From Bacillus_BD sp050389805 (lineage in GTDB: Bacteria > Bacillota > Bacilli > Bacillales > Cytobacillaceae), in assembly GCF_050389805.1 (NCBI RefSeq), contig NZ_CP130945.1, forward strand, positions 1,674,001 to 1,738,000: a DNA stretch of 64,000 nucleotides, given 5' to 3'. Below are positions 53,083 through 61,881 of this stretch, piece after piece (the first letter of the stretch is position 1; each line of letters begins with the position of its first letter). A model generated the notes under the pieces. The model saw nothing but the letters and a program-made list of their open reading frames with translations, had not been told where the DNA came from and ran no database searches. A program made the translations under genes and the position numbers.

Positions 53083-54589
53083 CTTCATAAATGTTTTCGA
53101 AGAAAGAAAAGGGGAACTATTCGGTGCGATCATCGAGCATATCCAAATTTCATTCATTGCGATCTTGTTAGCGGCCCTTATCGCGATTCCTCTAGGTATT
53201 TTTCTGACAAAAAGAGAAAAGATCGCGGATGGGATTATCGGCATAACAGCGGTACTGCAAACGATCCCTTCATTAGCTCTTTTAGGAATCCTCATTCCAC
53301 TTTTTGGGATCGGAAAAGTTCCAGCTACCATCGCACTAGTTGCTTATGCCTTGCTCCCGATTTTAAGAAATACATATACAGGGATCAAAGAAGTAGACCC
53401 TTCCTTAATTGAAGCAGCTCGTGCGATGGGAATGAATACAAAGAGAAGGCTCATAAAAGTAGAAATCCCTCTTGCGATGCCGGTCATGATGGCCGGAATT
53501 CGTACGGCCATGGTTTTAATTATTGGGACAGCCACTCTTGCAGCATTAATTGGGGCTGGTGGATTAGGGGATCTGATATTGCTTGGGATTGACAGAAATG
53601 ATACCAATCTCATTCTGCTAGGAGCGATACCTGCTGCAATATTAGCGATCGTATTTGATTTTCTCCTTAAAAAATTTGAACATCTATCCTTTAAGAAGGC
53701 TTTATTCACAATCGGAGGCATTGCATTTTTCGCTCTAGTCATCATTGTCACTCCTCTATTATCCAATCAAGATAAAGAAATTGTCATTGCCGGGAAATTA
53801 GGGGCGGAGCCTGAAATCTTAATCAATATGTATAAATTACTGATCGAAGAAGAAACCGATCTAAACGTGGAACTAAAACCAGGTCTTGGGAAAACGTCCT
53901 TTGTTTTCAATGCTTTGCAATCAGGGAGTATTGATCTCTATCCAGAATTTACGGGAACAGCTATTTCTGAATTTTTAAAGGAAACAGCGAAAAGTAACGA
54001 TCGTGAAGAAGTCTATCAACAAGCAAAAGAGGGACTGTTGGAACAGTTTAGTCTTGTCATGTTGGAACCGATGCAATATAACAACACCTATACATTAGCT
54101 GTAACCCAAGAACTTGCACATCAATATCAACTAGAAAAGATATCTGATCTAAAGAGCATTGAATCCGAAGTAAAAGCGGGCTTTACACTGGAATTTTCAG
54201 ATCGGGAAGATGGGTATCGAGGGATTCAATCTCTTTATGGGATTCAGTTTCCCAATCTCATCACAATGGAACCTAAACTACGTTATGTAGCAGTTGAATC
54301 AGGTGAAATTAATTTAGTGGATGCCTATTCGACAGATAGCGAGTTACAGCAATATAACCTTAACGTATTACAGGATGATAAAAATCTATTCCCACCCTAC
54401 CAAGGAGCTCCCTTGTTAAGAAAAGAAACTGTTGAAAAATATCCTGAAATCGTGGAAGCCTTAAATCAATTAGCCGGAAAAGTGACGGATGATGAGATGA
54501 GAAAGATGAATTATCGAGTTAATGTTGAAGGAATCAGTCCTTCCGAAGTAGCGAAGAATTTTCTACAAGAAAAGGGATTGATACAATAA
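53075..54589 (+). CDS. Fused ABC permease and substrate-binding protein (OpuC/EgtU-like)
   Basis: 504 residues. The N-terminal about 215 are an OpuCB-type permease (helices plus the coupling loop EVDPSLIEAARAMGMN). The C-terminal half is an OpuAC-type binding domain after one more helix: IVIAGKLGAEPEILINMYKL, GSIDLYPEFTGTAISEFL, QYNNTYTLAV and VDAYSTDSELQQYNL. This fusion with a CBS ATPase matches BilE/EgtU-type transporters for choline-like solutes or ergothioneine. Which ligand binds here cannot be read with confidence. It starts at ATG 53075 inside the ATPase gene. Confidence 0.87.
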   Translation: MSNFINVFEERKGELFGAIIEHIQISFIAILLAALIAIPLGIFLTKREKIADGIIGITAVLQTIPSLALLGILIPLFGIGKVPATIALVAYALLPILRNTYTGIKEVDPSLIEAARAMGMNTKRRLIKVEIPLAMPVMMAGIRTAMVLIIGTATLAALIGAGGLGDLILLGIDRNDTNLILLGAIPAAILAIVFDFLLKKFEHLSFKKALFTIGGIAFFALVIIVTPLLSNQDKEIVIAGKLGAEPEILINMYKLLIEEETDLNVELKPGLGKTSFVFNALQSGSIDLYPEFTGTAISEFLKETAKSNDREEVYQQAKEGLLEQFSLVMLEPMQYNNTYTLAVTQELAHQYQLEKISDLKSIESEVKAGFTLEFSDREDGYRGIQSLYGIQFPNLITMEPKLRYVAVESGEINLVDAYSTDSELQQYNLNVLQDDKNLFPPYQGAPLLRKETVEKYPEIVEALNQLAGKVTDDEMRKMNYRVNVEGISPSEVAKNFLQEKGLIQ

Positions 54590-54624
54590 ACCGTTCACTG
54601 TCACAAAGATAAAAGGATATGAAT

Positions 54625-54676
54625 ATAAAGGAAGTTGATTCCCTACTAGATATAGTAAATCAACTTCCTTTTTAGA
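54625..54676 (+). terminator. Rho-independent terminator of the ABC operon
   Basis: AAAGGAAGTTGATT (54627-54640) pairs perfectly with AATCAACTTCCTTT (54658-54671), followed by TTT. Confidence 0.85.
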
Positions 54677-54789
54677 TGTCTAAAAACACGCGACGGATCT
54701 GGTTTTCATTCTGGGAAAAGCAGAAAGATAGGAAAATAGGGGACAAGCTATAATGCTTCAACAATCAAACTAACCATCCTAAGATTTGG

Positions 54790-54838
54790 AAAATAATGAA
54801 ACGCGAGAACCGTCCCCATGTTTCCCCATGTTTCACGT
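54790..54838. repeat. GGGACGG repeat, one end with partial duplication
   Basis: AATGAAACGCGAGAACCGTC then CCCATGTTTCCCCATGTTTCACG: the terminal CCCCATGTTTC unit is doubled. Confidence 0.65.
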
Positions 54839-54848
54839 CCTTTTGTTG

Positions 54849-55071
54849 CTACGACAGCATACGAGATATCCAAAACGGTAAGGTTCCCTTTTTTATTTCA
54901 TTCATGAACCAAGTATCATCGTAGGTATTTTGTTTTGAAAAGTTTTTGTGTAGGATCTTTCCATCGTAGACTAGTTCTACCGGTACCGTATCAGATTGAG
55001 TGTGGGTTAAATCTTGCTTAATGGTATTTTGGTATTGGGTTTTTTTTAAGATAGAGAGGGAGCCCTCTATT
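54849..55071 (-). pseudogene. C-terminal fragment of a second DUF421 (YetF-like) protein
   Basis: The minus strand is open from about 55071 to TAG at 54849-54851 and reads SLSILKKTQYQNTIKQDL, then TVPVELVYDGKILHKNF and TWFMNEIKKGTLPFW. This matches the YetF C-terminal pattern (LPITLIIDGE...WLKQELKK). The N-terminal membrane part is missing and the break lies at the IS1182 relic. It was therefore probably truncated by that insertion. Confidence 0.65.
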
Positions 55072-55079
55072 CAATATTA

Positions 55080-55965
55080 TATAACAAAATTCCTGAAATC
55101 ATATTCTTAAAATATTAAAAGAAGGACTTGATTTTAGTTTTATTAATGACATTTTACGAGAAACTTATGCTAGTAAATATGGTCGACCAGCTAAAGTACC
55201 TGAGCTTATAGTGAAGATGTTACTTTTACATTAGGGATTAATCCTGAGGATGATTTACCTCATCCAAGTCTGTTAACCAAATTCCGCCGAAACAAACTAG
55301 GGATAAAATTAGAAGAAAGTTCGTACACCACCATGGGTGAGATGATGAAGCAATTTCTACATAATTGGATTGAGGAAGACCTCATTATTATTAGAATTAA
55401 CTAAGAAAAGTGGGTTAACTGTAGGAGAAGTATTTGGAGATAAAACCTATTTTAGAAGAACAATCCTTGATAAAATTAAAGAAAATAAAGCAAAAGCATA
55501 CATACCAGTAAGTGAGATGGCGTATAGGATTGATGAGGATTTATTCAGTTACAATAAAGATTCTGATGAATGGTTTTGCGCCAAGGAAATAAAACTTATA
55601 GAAAAGTGTATAAAAAAGAAAGGACGGAAAAGAGCATTATAAATACTATTTTGAAAAGGAAACCTGTAGTAATTGTCCATTAAAGACCAATGTATAAAGT
55701 CAGGCAATTCCGTTGGTAGAATATTAACGATAGGACTCAATACACCGGAATTCTACGGGTATAGCCAACAACAAAAGACAGACGAATTTAAAGAAAAATA
55801 TAAGGAATGGTCTTGCCAAGAGTGAAAAAAGGTGAGATGAAGAATTTCCACGGGCTAGGTCGTGCCAAAGGGTACGATCATTTAAGCATGGAGTTACAAG
55901 CAAAACTAACCGCATTCGCGGTAAATTTAAAGAGGATAGCAGCCATACTATCCCTTTAAAAGGGA
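55080..55965 (+). mobile_element. Decayed IS1182-family transposase relic
   Basis: Pieces in several frames match IS1182-type transposases in order: LDFSFINDILRETYASKYGR and ELIVKMLLLH (to a stop near 55234); NPEDDLPHPSLLTKFRRNKLG; then, after a gap, GDKTYFRRTILDKIKENKAK and AYIPVSEM; then YYFEKETCSNCPLKTNV; and finally KGEMKNFHGLGRAKGYDH and LQAKLTAFAVNLKRIA. Internal deletions, stops and frameshifts make it non-functional. No clean terminal repeats were identified, so the limits are approximate. Confidence 0.75.
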
Positions 55966-56209
55966 TTAATTTTAATGTTTTTCTCATTTTGATAATATGT
56001 CTATCAGGAAATATTATTTCCCGTAAAAATTGTGTTTGAAGATCCAAAAACCCTTCATAAAAAAGTGCTTTTTTCAGTGGCTTCGACCTGTCCCTCAAAT
56101 CCACGTTACATTTATGGTAAAATAGAAAATACAGGCGAGGAAATCATTTAGTAGTAAATATATAAATTAGAAAACATGAAAGTAAAGTTCATTTATTTTA
56201 AAGGGGTCA

Positions 56210-57202
56210 ATGATGATTACGATCAAGGAAATTGCTGAAAGAGCGAATGTTTCTCGAACTACTGTATCCAGGGTAATCAATAATTCGGGTTACGTGAGCG
56301 AAGAGGCGAGAAATAGAGTATTAAAAATAATTAAAGAAACGGGATATGTACCAAGTGAAAATGCAAAATCGCTAAGAACGAAAAAGACAAAAGTAATTGG
56401 GGTGATTCTTCCAAAGATAAGTACAGAAACCTCCAGTCGCTTAGTGAATGGAATAGATGATGTTTTAGCGAAGCAAGGATATCAAATTCTCTTGACGATT
56501 ACGAATTTGGAAGCCGAAAAGGAGATTGAATTTCTAAGATTGCTAAAAGGCAGACATGTGGATGGAATTATCCTTTCTGCAACGAATGTTAACCAATCTT
56601 TGGTGGAGGAGATTAACCAATTAAACATCCCATTTGTCACGGTTGGACAGTATATTCCAGGTTTGGTTAATGTTCTGTTTGATGATTATCATGCCACAAA
56701 GGAAATGGTTCAATATTTGATACAAAAAGGACATAAAAATATTGCTTTTATCGGTGTAGATGAAAAGGACCGTTCTGTAGGCTATTTTCGTAAAAAAGGT
56801 TATCTTGATGCAATGAAGGAAAACGATATAACGGTTGAAGACAGCTGGGTCCAAAAAGGAATTTTTGATGTAGCATCTGGAAGTACATGTATGAACGATA
56901 TTTGGGATTCCTCTGTTGACAAACCAACAGCCGTGCTAGCTGTCACAGACCGACTTGCAATAGGCGCCCTCGAGTTTTTGAAAGAAAGAGGAGTGGAAGT
57001 TCCTAGAAGGGTAGCCGTTGCAGGAATGGGAGCTTCCGAGTTATCAAGATTTATAACACCCGCAATTACAACCATTGATTTTTCAATTGAAGATGCAGGA
57101 CGAAGGGCAGCTTCTTTCATTTTAGAACAGATAAATGGGGAAAATTTCGATGAAGTGATTCATACAATTTCATATAGACTTATTGAACGAGATCGTATAT
57201 AA
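56210..57202 (+). CDS. scrR: LacI-family regulator of the sucrose operon
   Basis: 330 residues: N-terminal helix-turn-helix TIKEIAERANVSRTTVSRVI with the LacI hinge (AKSLRTKKTKVIGV), then a sugar-binding core (SSRLVNGIDDVLAKQGYQIL, FVTVGQYIPG, PAITTIDFSIEDAGRRAAS). It lies just before the sucrose PTS, hydrolase and fructokinase genes, with repeated GGAATCGATTCC palindromes between. Repression of those genes, relieved by a sucrose-derived sugar phosphate, is the likely role. ATG 56210 follows AAAGGGG; the next codon is also ATG. Confidence 0.85.
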   Translation: MMITIKEIAERANVSRTTVSRVINNSGYVSEEARNRVLKIIKETGYVPSENAKSLRTKKTKVIGVILPKISTETSSRLVNGIDDVLAKQGYQILLTITNLEAEKEIEFLRLLKGRHVDGIILSATNVNQSLVEEINQLNIPFVTVGQYIPGLVNVLFDDYHATKEMVQYLIQKGHKNIAFIGVDEKDRSVGYFRKKGYLDAMKENDITVEDSWVQKGIFDVASGSTCMNDIWDSSVDKPTAVLAVTDRLAIGALEFLKERGVEVPRRVAVAGMGASELSRFITPAITTIDFSIEDAGRRAASFILEQINGENFDEVIHTISYRLIERDRI

Positions 57203-57209
57203 TTTGTTA

Positions 57210-57255
57210 TGTAATCGATTCCACATCATTGAGAGGATCGATTACATATTATTTT
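57210..57255 (+). terminator. Terminator of the LacI-family gene overlapping operator-like sequence
   Basis: GTAATCGATTCC (57211-57222) pairs with GGATCGATTAC (57235-57245), followed by a T-rich run. The arms are themselves close to the operator, so the hairpin may double as a binding site. Confidence 0.65.
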
Positions 57256-57264
57256 TTCTTGTAA

Positions 57265-57370
57265 GGAATCGATTCCATAGATTTAACAAAATTATTTAAG
57301 AAAAGATGTAATCGATTCCATATTAACGAACTTATATTTTTTTGGAAGATAGGGAATCGATTCCATATTC
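57265..57370 (+). promoter_or_regulatory. Sucrose operon operators and promoter
   Basis: Perfect palindromes GGAATCGATTCC lie at 57265-57276 and 57353-57364, with a variant GTAATCGATTCC at 57308-57319. The last perfect site falls in the spacer of a possible promoter: TTGGAA (57342-57347) and TATTCT (57366-57371) with 18 bp between. TGTAATCGATTCCA (57307-57320) also fits the CcpA cre consensus at 13 of 14 positions. Confidence 0.65.
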
Positions 57371-57461
57371 TTTAGTACTATCTTTTTATTATTACTCATT
57401 ATTAAGGTTAAGTAGGGTATACCTATGGATAACCAACCACATTAAAACAGAGGTGAACAAA

Positions 57462-58865
57462 ATGACCGAAAATCGAAAAATTGCTGAAGAAGTCATCGAG
57501 GCTGTCGGTGGGCAAGAAAACATTCATTCCATTGCCCATTGTGCAACCCGTCTTCGAATCATCGTGGACGATAAGGAAAAAATTAATCAGGAACAAATTG
57601 AAAATATCCAAAAAGTAAAAGGAGCCTTCTTTAATTCAGGACAGTACCAGATTATTTTTGGAACTGGAACGGTAAATAAAATTTATGAGGAAGTTTCCAA
57701 TTTAGGACTTAGTACCCTGTCCACATCAGATCAGAAAAAAGAAGCGGTTAAGAGTGGTTCCAGATTTCAACGAGCGATTCGTACATTTGGAGATGTCTTT
57801 GTTCCGATCATCCCTGTTCTTGTAGCAACCGGTTTATTTATGGGACTTCGCGGATTAATTATGCAGGAACAAATCTTGGCTCTATTGGGACTTACACCAG
57901 CCGATATATCTCAAAATTTTATCTTGTTTACCCAGGTTCTTACTGACACAGCCTTTATTTTCCTTCCTGCTCTAGTTGCCTGGTCCACATTCAGGGTATT
58001 CGGCGGGACTCCGATTATTGGTCTGGTTCTTGGCTTAATGCTGGTTAGTCCTTCGCTGCCAAATGCATGGTCTGTAGCAGGTGGCGACGTAACACCGATT
58101 TACTTTTTTGATTTTATTCCGGTAGTTGGTTACCAAGCTTCTGTGTTACCAGCTTTCATTTCGGGTATTCTTGGGGCAAAGCTAGAAAGAGCGATTAGAA
58201 AACGTGTACCAGAATCACTGGACTTAATTGTTACTCCTTTCTTAACATTACTTGTGATGATCATTGTCGCCTTACTTGTGATTGGACCCGTGTTCCATGC
58301 GGTTGAAAATGGCTTGCTAGATGTTGTAACCAATGTCCTTTCATGGCCGTTTGGAATTAGTGGGATTTTGATCGGCGGACTAAACCAACTGATTGTCATT
58401 ACAGGGGTTCATCATGTGTTTAATATGTTGGAAATACAATTGTTAGCCCAATATCAAAGCAATCCTTACAATGCCATTGTTACTTGTGCCGTTGCTGCAC
58501 AAGGCGGTGCCACTTTAGCGGTAGCACTAAAAACAAAATCAGCTAAATTAAAAGCACTTTCCTTCCCATCTGCATTTTCAGCATTTTTGGGGATTACGGA
58601 GCCTGCTATTTTTGGAGTGAATTTACGATACGGAAAACCATTTATTATGGGGCTTATTGGCGGTGCAGCAGGAGGGTTTGTGGCTTCTCTTCTACAACTG
58701 AAAGCAACTGGGATGGCGGTAACCGTGATTCCAGGAACTCTTCTTTATTTAAATGGACAATTATTACCGTATATTTTAGTAAACCTGATTGCAATTGGAT
58801 CAGCATTCGTTCTAACTTGGATGTTTGGTTTTTCCGATAAAGAAAAAAAAGAAATAGAGCAATAA
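57462..58865 (+). CDS. scrA: PTS sucrose transporter EIIBC
   Basis: 467 residues: an EIIB domain (about 1-90) with the phosphorylated cysteine Cys27 in SIAHCATRLRI, then an EIIC domain with about ten helices (GVHHVFNMLEIQLL, FSAFLGITEPAIFGVNLRYG). No EIIA domain is present, so it needs an EIIA from another gene. It imports and phosphorylates sucrose to sucrose-6-phosphate. ATG 57462 follows AGAGGTGAAC; the open frame from 57342 runs through the operator region and is not coding. The next gene is the hydrolase. Confidence 0.9.
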   Translation: MTENRKIAEEVIEAVGGQENIHSIAHCATRLRIIVDDKEKINQEQIENIQKVKGAFFNSGQYQIIFGTGTVNKIYEEVSNLGLSTLSTSDQKKEAVKSGSRFQRAIRTFGDVFVPIIPVLVATGLFMGLRGLIMQEQILALLGLTPADISQNFILFTQVLTDTAFIFLPALVAWSTFRVFGGTPIIGLVLGLMLVSPSLPNAWSVAGGDVTPIYFFDFIPVVGYQASVLPAFISGILGAKLERAIRKRVPESLDLIVTPFLTLLVMIIVALLVIGPVFHAVENGLLDVVTNVLSWPFGISGILIGGLNQLIVITGVHHVFNMLEIQLLAQYQSNPYNAIVTCAVAAQGGATLAVALKTKSAKLKALSFPSAFSAFLGITEPAIFGVNLRYGKPFIMGLIGGAAGGFVASLLQLKATGMAVTVIPGTLLYLNGQLLPYILVNLIAIGSAFVLTWMFGFSDKEKKEIEQ

Positions 58866-58877
58866 GCTTGTTCAAAA

Positions 58878-58988
58878 GAGGTGTCCTAAACAATAAGTCA
58901 GGTACTACGACAAAATTTCTAGAGAACCTTATCATTCTAGATATTGTGTGTACAGTTGAACCGGACATTTTCGGACACCTTCTTTCCT
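58878..58988. repeat. Inverted repeat between scrA and scrB
   Basis: AGGTGTCC (58879-58886) is the complement of GGACACCT (58973-58980), extended by flanking A/T matches, with a T-rich tail. It may be a small mobile element or a leaky intra-operon terminator. Confidence 0.5.
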
Positions 58989-59022
58989 TTTATAGCAAAA
59001 CTGACAACATAGGGGTGTGATT

Positions 59023-60495
59023 ATGACAGAAAGAGAAGCTCACCTGATTCATAAAGCTTACGAAGAAGTGAAAAAATACGAGGAACAGGTTGAGAAAGAT
59101 CCTTATCGATTAACCTTTCACCTTATGCCTCCTGTTGGATTATTGAACGACCCCAACGGTTTAATTCAATACAACGATGTGTATCATGTGTTTTTTCAGT
59201 GGAATCCATTTGATACAACACATGGTTCGAAATTCTGGGGGCATTACTCATCAAAGGATCTGATTCATTGGAAGAAGGAGTCCGTCGCTTTGGCCCCAAG
59301 CGAATGGTATGAAAAAAATGGCTGTTATTCTGGAAGTGCAGTGGAATGGGCTGGGAAACTTTATCTCTTTTATACAGGGAATGTCAAAAAAGAAAATGGA
59401 GATCGGGAAACCTATCAATGTATGGCAATTTCTGATGATGGCATTCATTTTGAAAAAAAGGGGCCAGTTTTAGAGCTTCCGGAAGGGTATACAGCCCATT
59501 TTCGTGATCCAAAGGTTTGGAAACATGATGATGATTGGTATATGATTGTAGGCGCTCAAACATTGGATGAAAAAGGAACTGCCGTTATTTTTCAATCCAA
59601 GGATTTGTATCACTGGAAGGAAGCCGGACGAATTGCCGGAGCGGATATGAATGGATTAAATGATTTTGGCTATATGTGGGAATGCCCAGATTTGATTCAC
59701 CTAAATGGTCAGGATTTATTATTGGTTTCTCCTCAAGGGTTAGAGCCATCTGGACACTTCTATCATAATGTATTTCAATCGGGATATTTTGTGGGAAAAA
59801 TGGATTATGATCATGTTCAATTTCAGCACGGACCTTTTGTCGAACTTGATCGCGGATTCGACTTCTATGCTCCACAAACCTTTAAGGATGCATCAGGAAG
59901 AACGATTCTTTACGGGTGGATGGGGATCACAGATGATATGGAACCGTATCATCCAACAATTAACCATCATTGGGTTCATGCATTGACCATTCCGAGAGAG
60001 TTGGAGCTGAGAAAAGGAAAACTTTATCAAAAACCGTTGGAAGAATTAAAAGGACTTCGAAAAGAGAGGCTCAAGGTTAACCACGTAAATTTAACAGAGA
60101 ATCAGAACATCGAAATACAAGGGATAAAAGGAAAAGCATTGGAATTAATTGTTGATTTTTTAAAAATAGAAGGAAACAAGTTTGGGATTTCATTTCGTAA
60201 TGAAGCGGTTTTAACCTATGAACCGGAAAGGGAAGAAATTCGTTTGCAAAGAAGAAATATTAAGACGGGTGGCCACGAAATAAGAAGATGCAAGCTTTCC
60301 GATTTGGATAAACTCCATGTTTTTATGGATCGATCTTCGATAGAAATTTTTATTAATGATGGGGAAGAGGTATTTACGGCCCGTTATTTCCCTGATTCAG
60401 AGAATGAAACGATTCAGTTTTTTGGAGATCATGTTGAAATGAATATAACCAAGTGGGAACTTAAGCCCTTTACGTATACGGGTCAAAGTATCTAA
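59023..60495 (+). CDS. scrB: Sucrose-6-phosphate hydrolase (GH32)
   Basis: 490 residues with the three GH32 motifs: LNDPNGLIQYND (nucleophile Asp), FRDPKVW (transition-state Asp) and WECPDL (acid/base Glu), then the C-terminal beta-sandwich with DRSSIEIFINDGEEVFTARY. It cleaves sucrose-6-phosphate to glucose-6-phosphate and fructose. No signal peptide, so it is cytoplasmic. ATG 59023 follows AGGGGTG. Confidence 0.92.
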   Translation: MTEREAHLIHKAYEEVKKYEEQVEKDPYRLTFHLMPPVGLLNDPNGLIQYNDVYHVFFQWNPFDTTHGSKFWGHYSSKDLIHWKKESVALAPSEWYEKNGCYSGSAVEWAGKLYLFYTGNVKKENGDRETYQCMAISDDGIHFEKKGPVLELPEGYTAHFRDPKVWKHDDDWYMIVGAQTLDEKGTAVIFQSKDLYHWKEAGRIAGADMNGLNDFGYMWECPDLIHLNGQDLLLVSPQGLEPSGHFYHNVFQSGYFVGKMDYDHVQFQHGPFVELDRGFDFYAPQTFKDASGRTILYGWMGITDDMEPYHPTINHHWVHALTIPRELELRKGKLYQKPLEELKGLRKERLKVNHVNLTENQNIEIQGIKGKALELIVDFLKIEGNKFGISFRNEAVLTYEPEREEIRLQRRNIKTGGHEIRRCKLSDLDKLHVFMDRSSIEIFINDGEEVFTARYFPDSENETIQFFGDHVEMNITKWELKPFTYTGQSI

Positions 60496-60629
60496 TCCAA
60501 ATGATCAGAGAACACTATCATGGCTTATACTGGTTTATCTCCTCAAGATGCATTAAAAGACTAGTGGAAATCTGCCAAACAATTGAATGTATTTTATTCA
60601 AAAGGTAGTATCATGTTGGAGGTGATGGG

Positions 60630-61595
60630 ATGGGAAAGTTTTTTTCCATAGGAGAAGTACTCATTGATTTTATTCCCCATGAAAAGGGGGTTGCTTTAAA
60701 AGATGTTATTTCTTTTGAAAGAGCTCCGGGTGGTGCTCCGGCAAATGTAGCAGCAGCCGTTGCCAAATATGGTGAGGAAGCATGGATGATTTCAAAATTA
60801 GGTAAGGATGCTTTCGGTGACTTTTTAGTAGAAAAACTTCAGCAGGCAGGCGTTCGTACTGACCATATTATTCGAACCGATGAAGCCAATACTGCTCTAG
60901 CATTTGTGTCCCTTAAAGAAAATGGGGAGCGTGATTTTTCTTTTTACCGTAACCCATCTGCAGATATGCTCTATAAAGCAGAGGATTTGGATTCAACTAT
61001 TTTTGAAAAAGGAGCTTATCTCCATTTTTGTTCTGTTGATTTGGTAGAATCTCCAATGAAATATGCACATAAAAAAGCCATAGACCTGATCAAATCAAAG
61101 CAAGGAATTATCAGTTTTGACCCAAATGTGCGTTTACCGTTGTGGAAAAAAGAACAGGAATGTCGTGATACTATTTTGGAATTTATCCCATCAGCCCATA
61201 TTGTAAAGATTTCGGATGAAGAACTTGAATTTATAACAGGTATTTCTGATGAAAAGAAAGCTTTGCAATCCTTATTTCAAGGGGATGTTGAGGTGGTTGT
61301 ATATACCCAGGGAGGAAAAGGGGCATCTGTTTTAACAAAGGACAAGGTGTTTTTTCATGAGGGTTACAAAGTAAACGTAATAGATACAACAGGGGCCGGA
61401 GATGCTTTTATCGGTGGTTTCCTATTTGTTTTATTAAGAAATCATGTGAGTATAATGAATCTTAAAACATATGTAGAAGAGCATGCAAACGAATTATTGT
61501 TGTTTGCAAATGCAAGTGGAGCCTTAACAACAACGAAAAAAGGCGGAATCAGCGCCTTGCCAACTCTTCAAGAAGTGGAAAACTTTGTGGAATAA
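60630..61595 (+). CDS. scrK: Fructokinase, PfkB family
   Basis: 321 residues of the PfkB/ribokinase fold: GEVLIDFIP near the start, the glycine-rich PGGAPANVAAAVAKYG (about residues 33-48), and C-terminal IDTTGAGDAFIGGF with the catalytic Asp. It phosphorylates the fructose released by the hydrolase. TTGGAGGTGATGGG precedes ATG 60630. It completes the scrR-scrA-scrB-scrK set. Aminoimidazole riboside kinase is an alternative for the family, but context favours fructose. Confidence 0.88.
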   Translation: MGKFFSIGEVLIDFIPHEKGVALKDVISFERAPGGAPANVAAAVAKYGEEAWMISKLGKDAFGDFLVEKLQQAGVRTDHIIRTDEANTALAFVSLKENGERDFSFYRNPSADMLYKAEDLDSTIFEKGAYLHFCSVDLVESPMKYAHKKAIDLIKSKQGIISFDPNVRLPLWKKEQECRDTILEFIPSAHIVKISDEELEFITGISDEKKALQSLFQGDVEVVVYTQGGKGASVLTKDKVFFHEGYKVNVIDTTGAGDAFIGGFLFVLLRNHVSIMNLKTYVEEHANELLLFANASGALTTTKKGGISALPTLQEVENFVE

Positions 61596-61653
61596 CTGGT
61601 TTTTTATTAATAATATTAAAACGAACCTTTAGTTTGGATGGTTTTTCCAAAAT

Positions 61654-61690
61654 CGGGCACATTTCTGAAATAGAATTGTGCCTTTATTGC
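61654..61690 (+). terminator. Probable terminator of the sucrose operon
   Basis: GGCACA (61656-61661) pairs with TGTGCC (61677-61682), followed by TTTATT. The rest of 61596-61850 shows no gene. Confidence 0.6.
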
Positions 61691-61851
61691 ATGATATTTC
61701 CCTGCTATACGAAAAGAAATGAATGATAGATGCTTAATTACATATCTTTGTCTTTGAGCATAAGAATCCTCCTATTTGGGAATCTATTTATTATTCAAGA
61801 AATTAATTACTTGATAAACTCAAACCTGACATACATAGCTTTAAATAAAAA

Positions 61852-61881
61852 GTGAAACGTGAGAACCGTCCCCACGTTTCA
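61852..61881. repeat. GGGACGG repeat, one palindromic end
   Basis: GTGAAACGTGAGAACCGTC then CCCACGTTTCAC: the palindromic GTGAAACGTG/CACGTTTCAC makes an excellent hairpin. The complement of the last TCA (61879-61881) is the stop of the DUF2161 gene, and the hairpin may terminate it. Confidence 0.75.

Noticed and set aside
57342..57461. N-terminal extension of scrA
   Set aside because: It would translate through the operator and promoter; ATG 57462 has a good ribosome site and the EIIB domain starts there.
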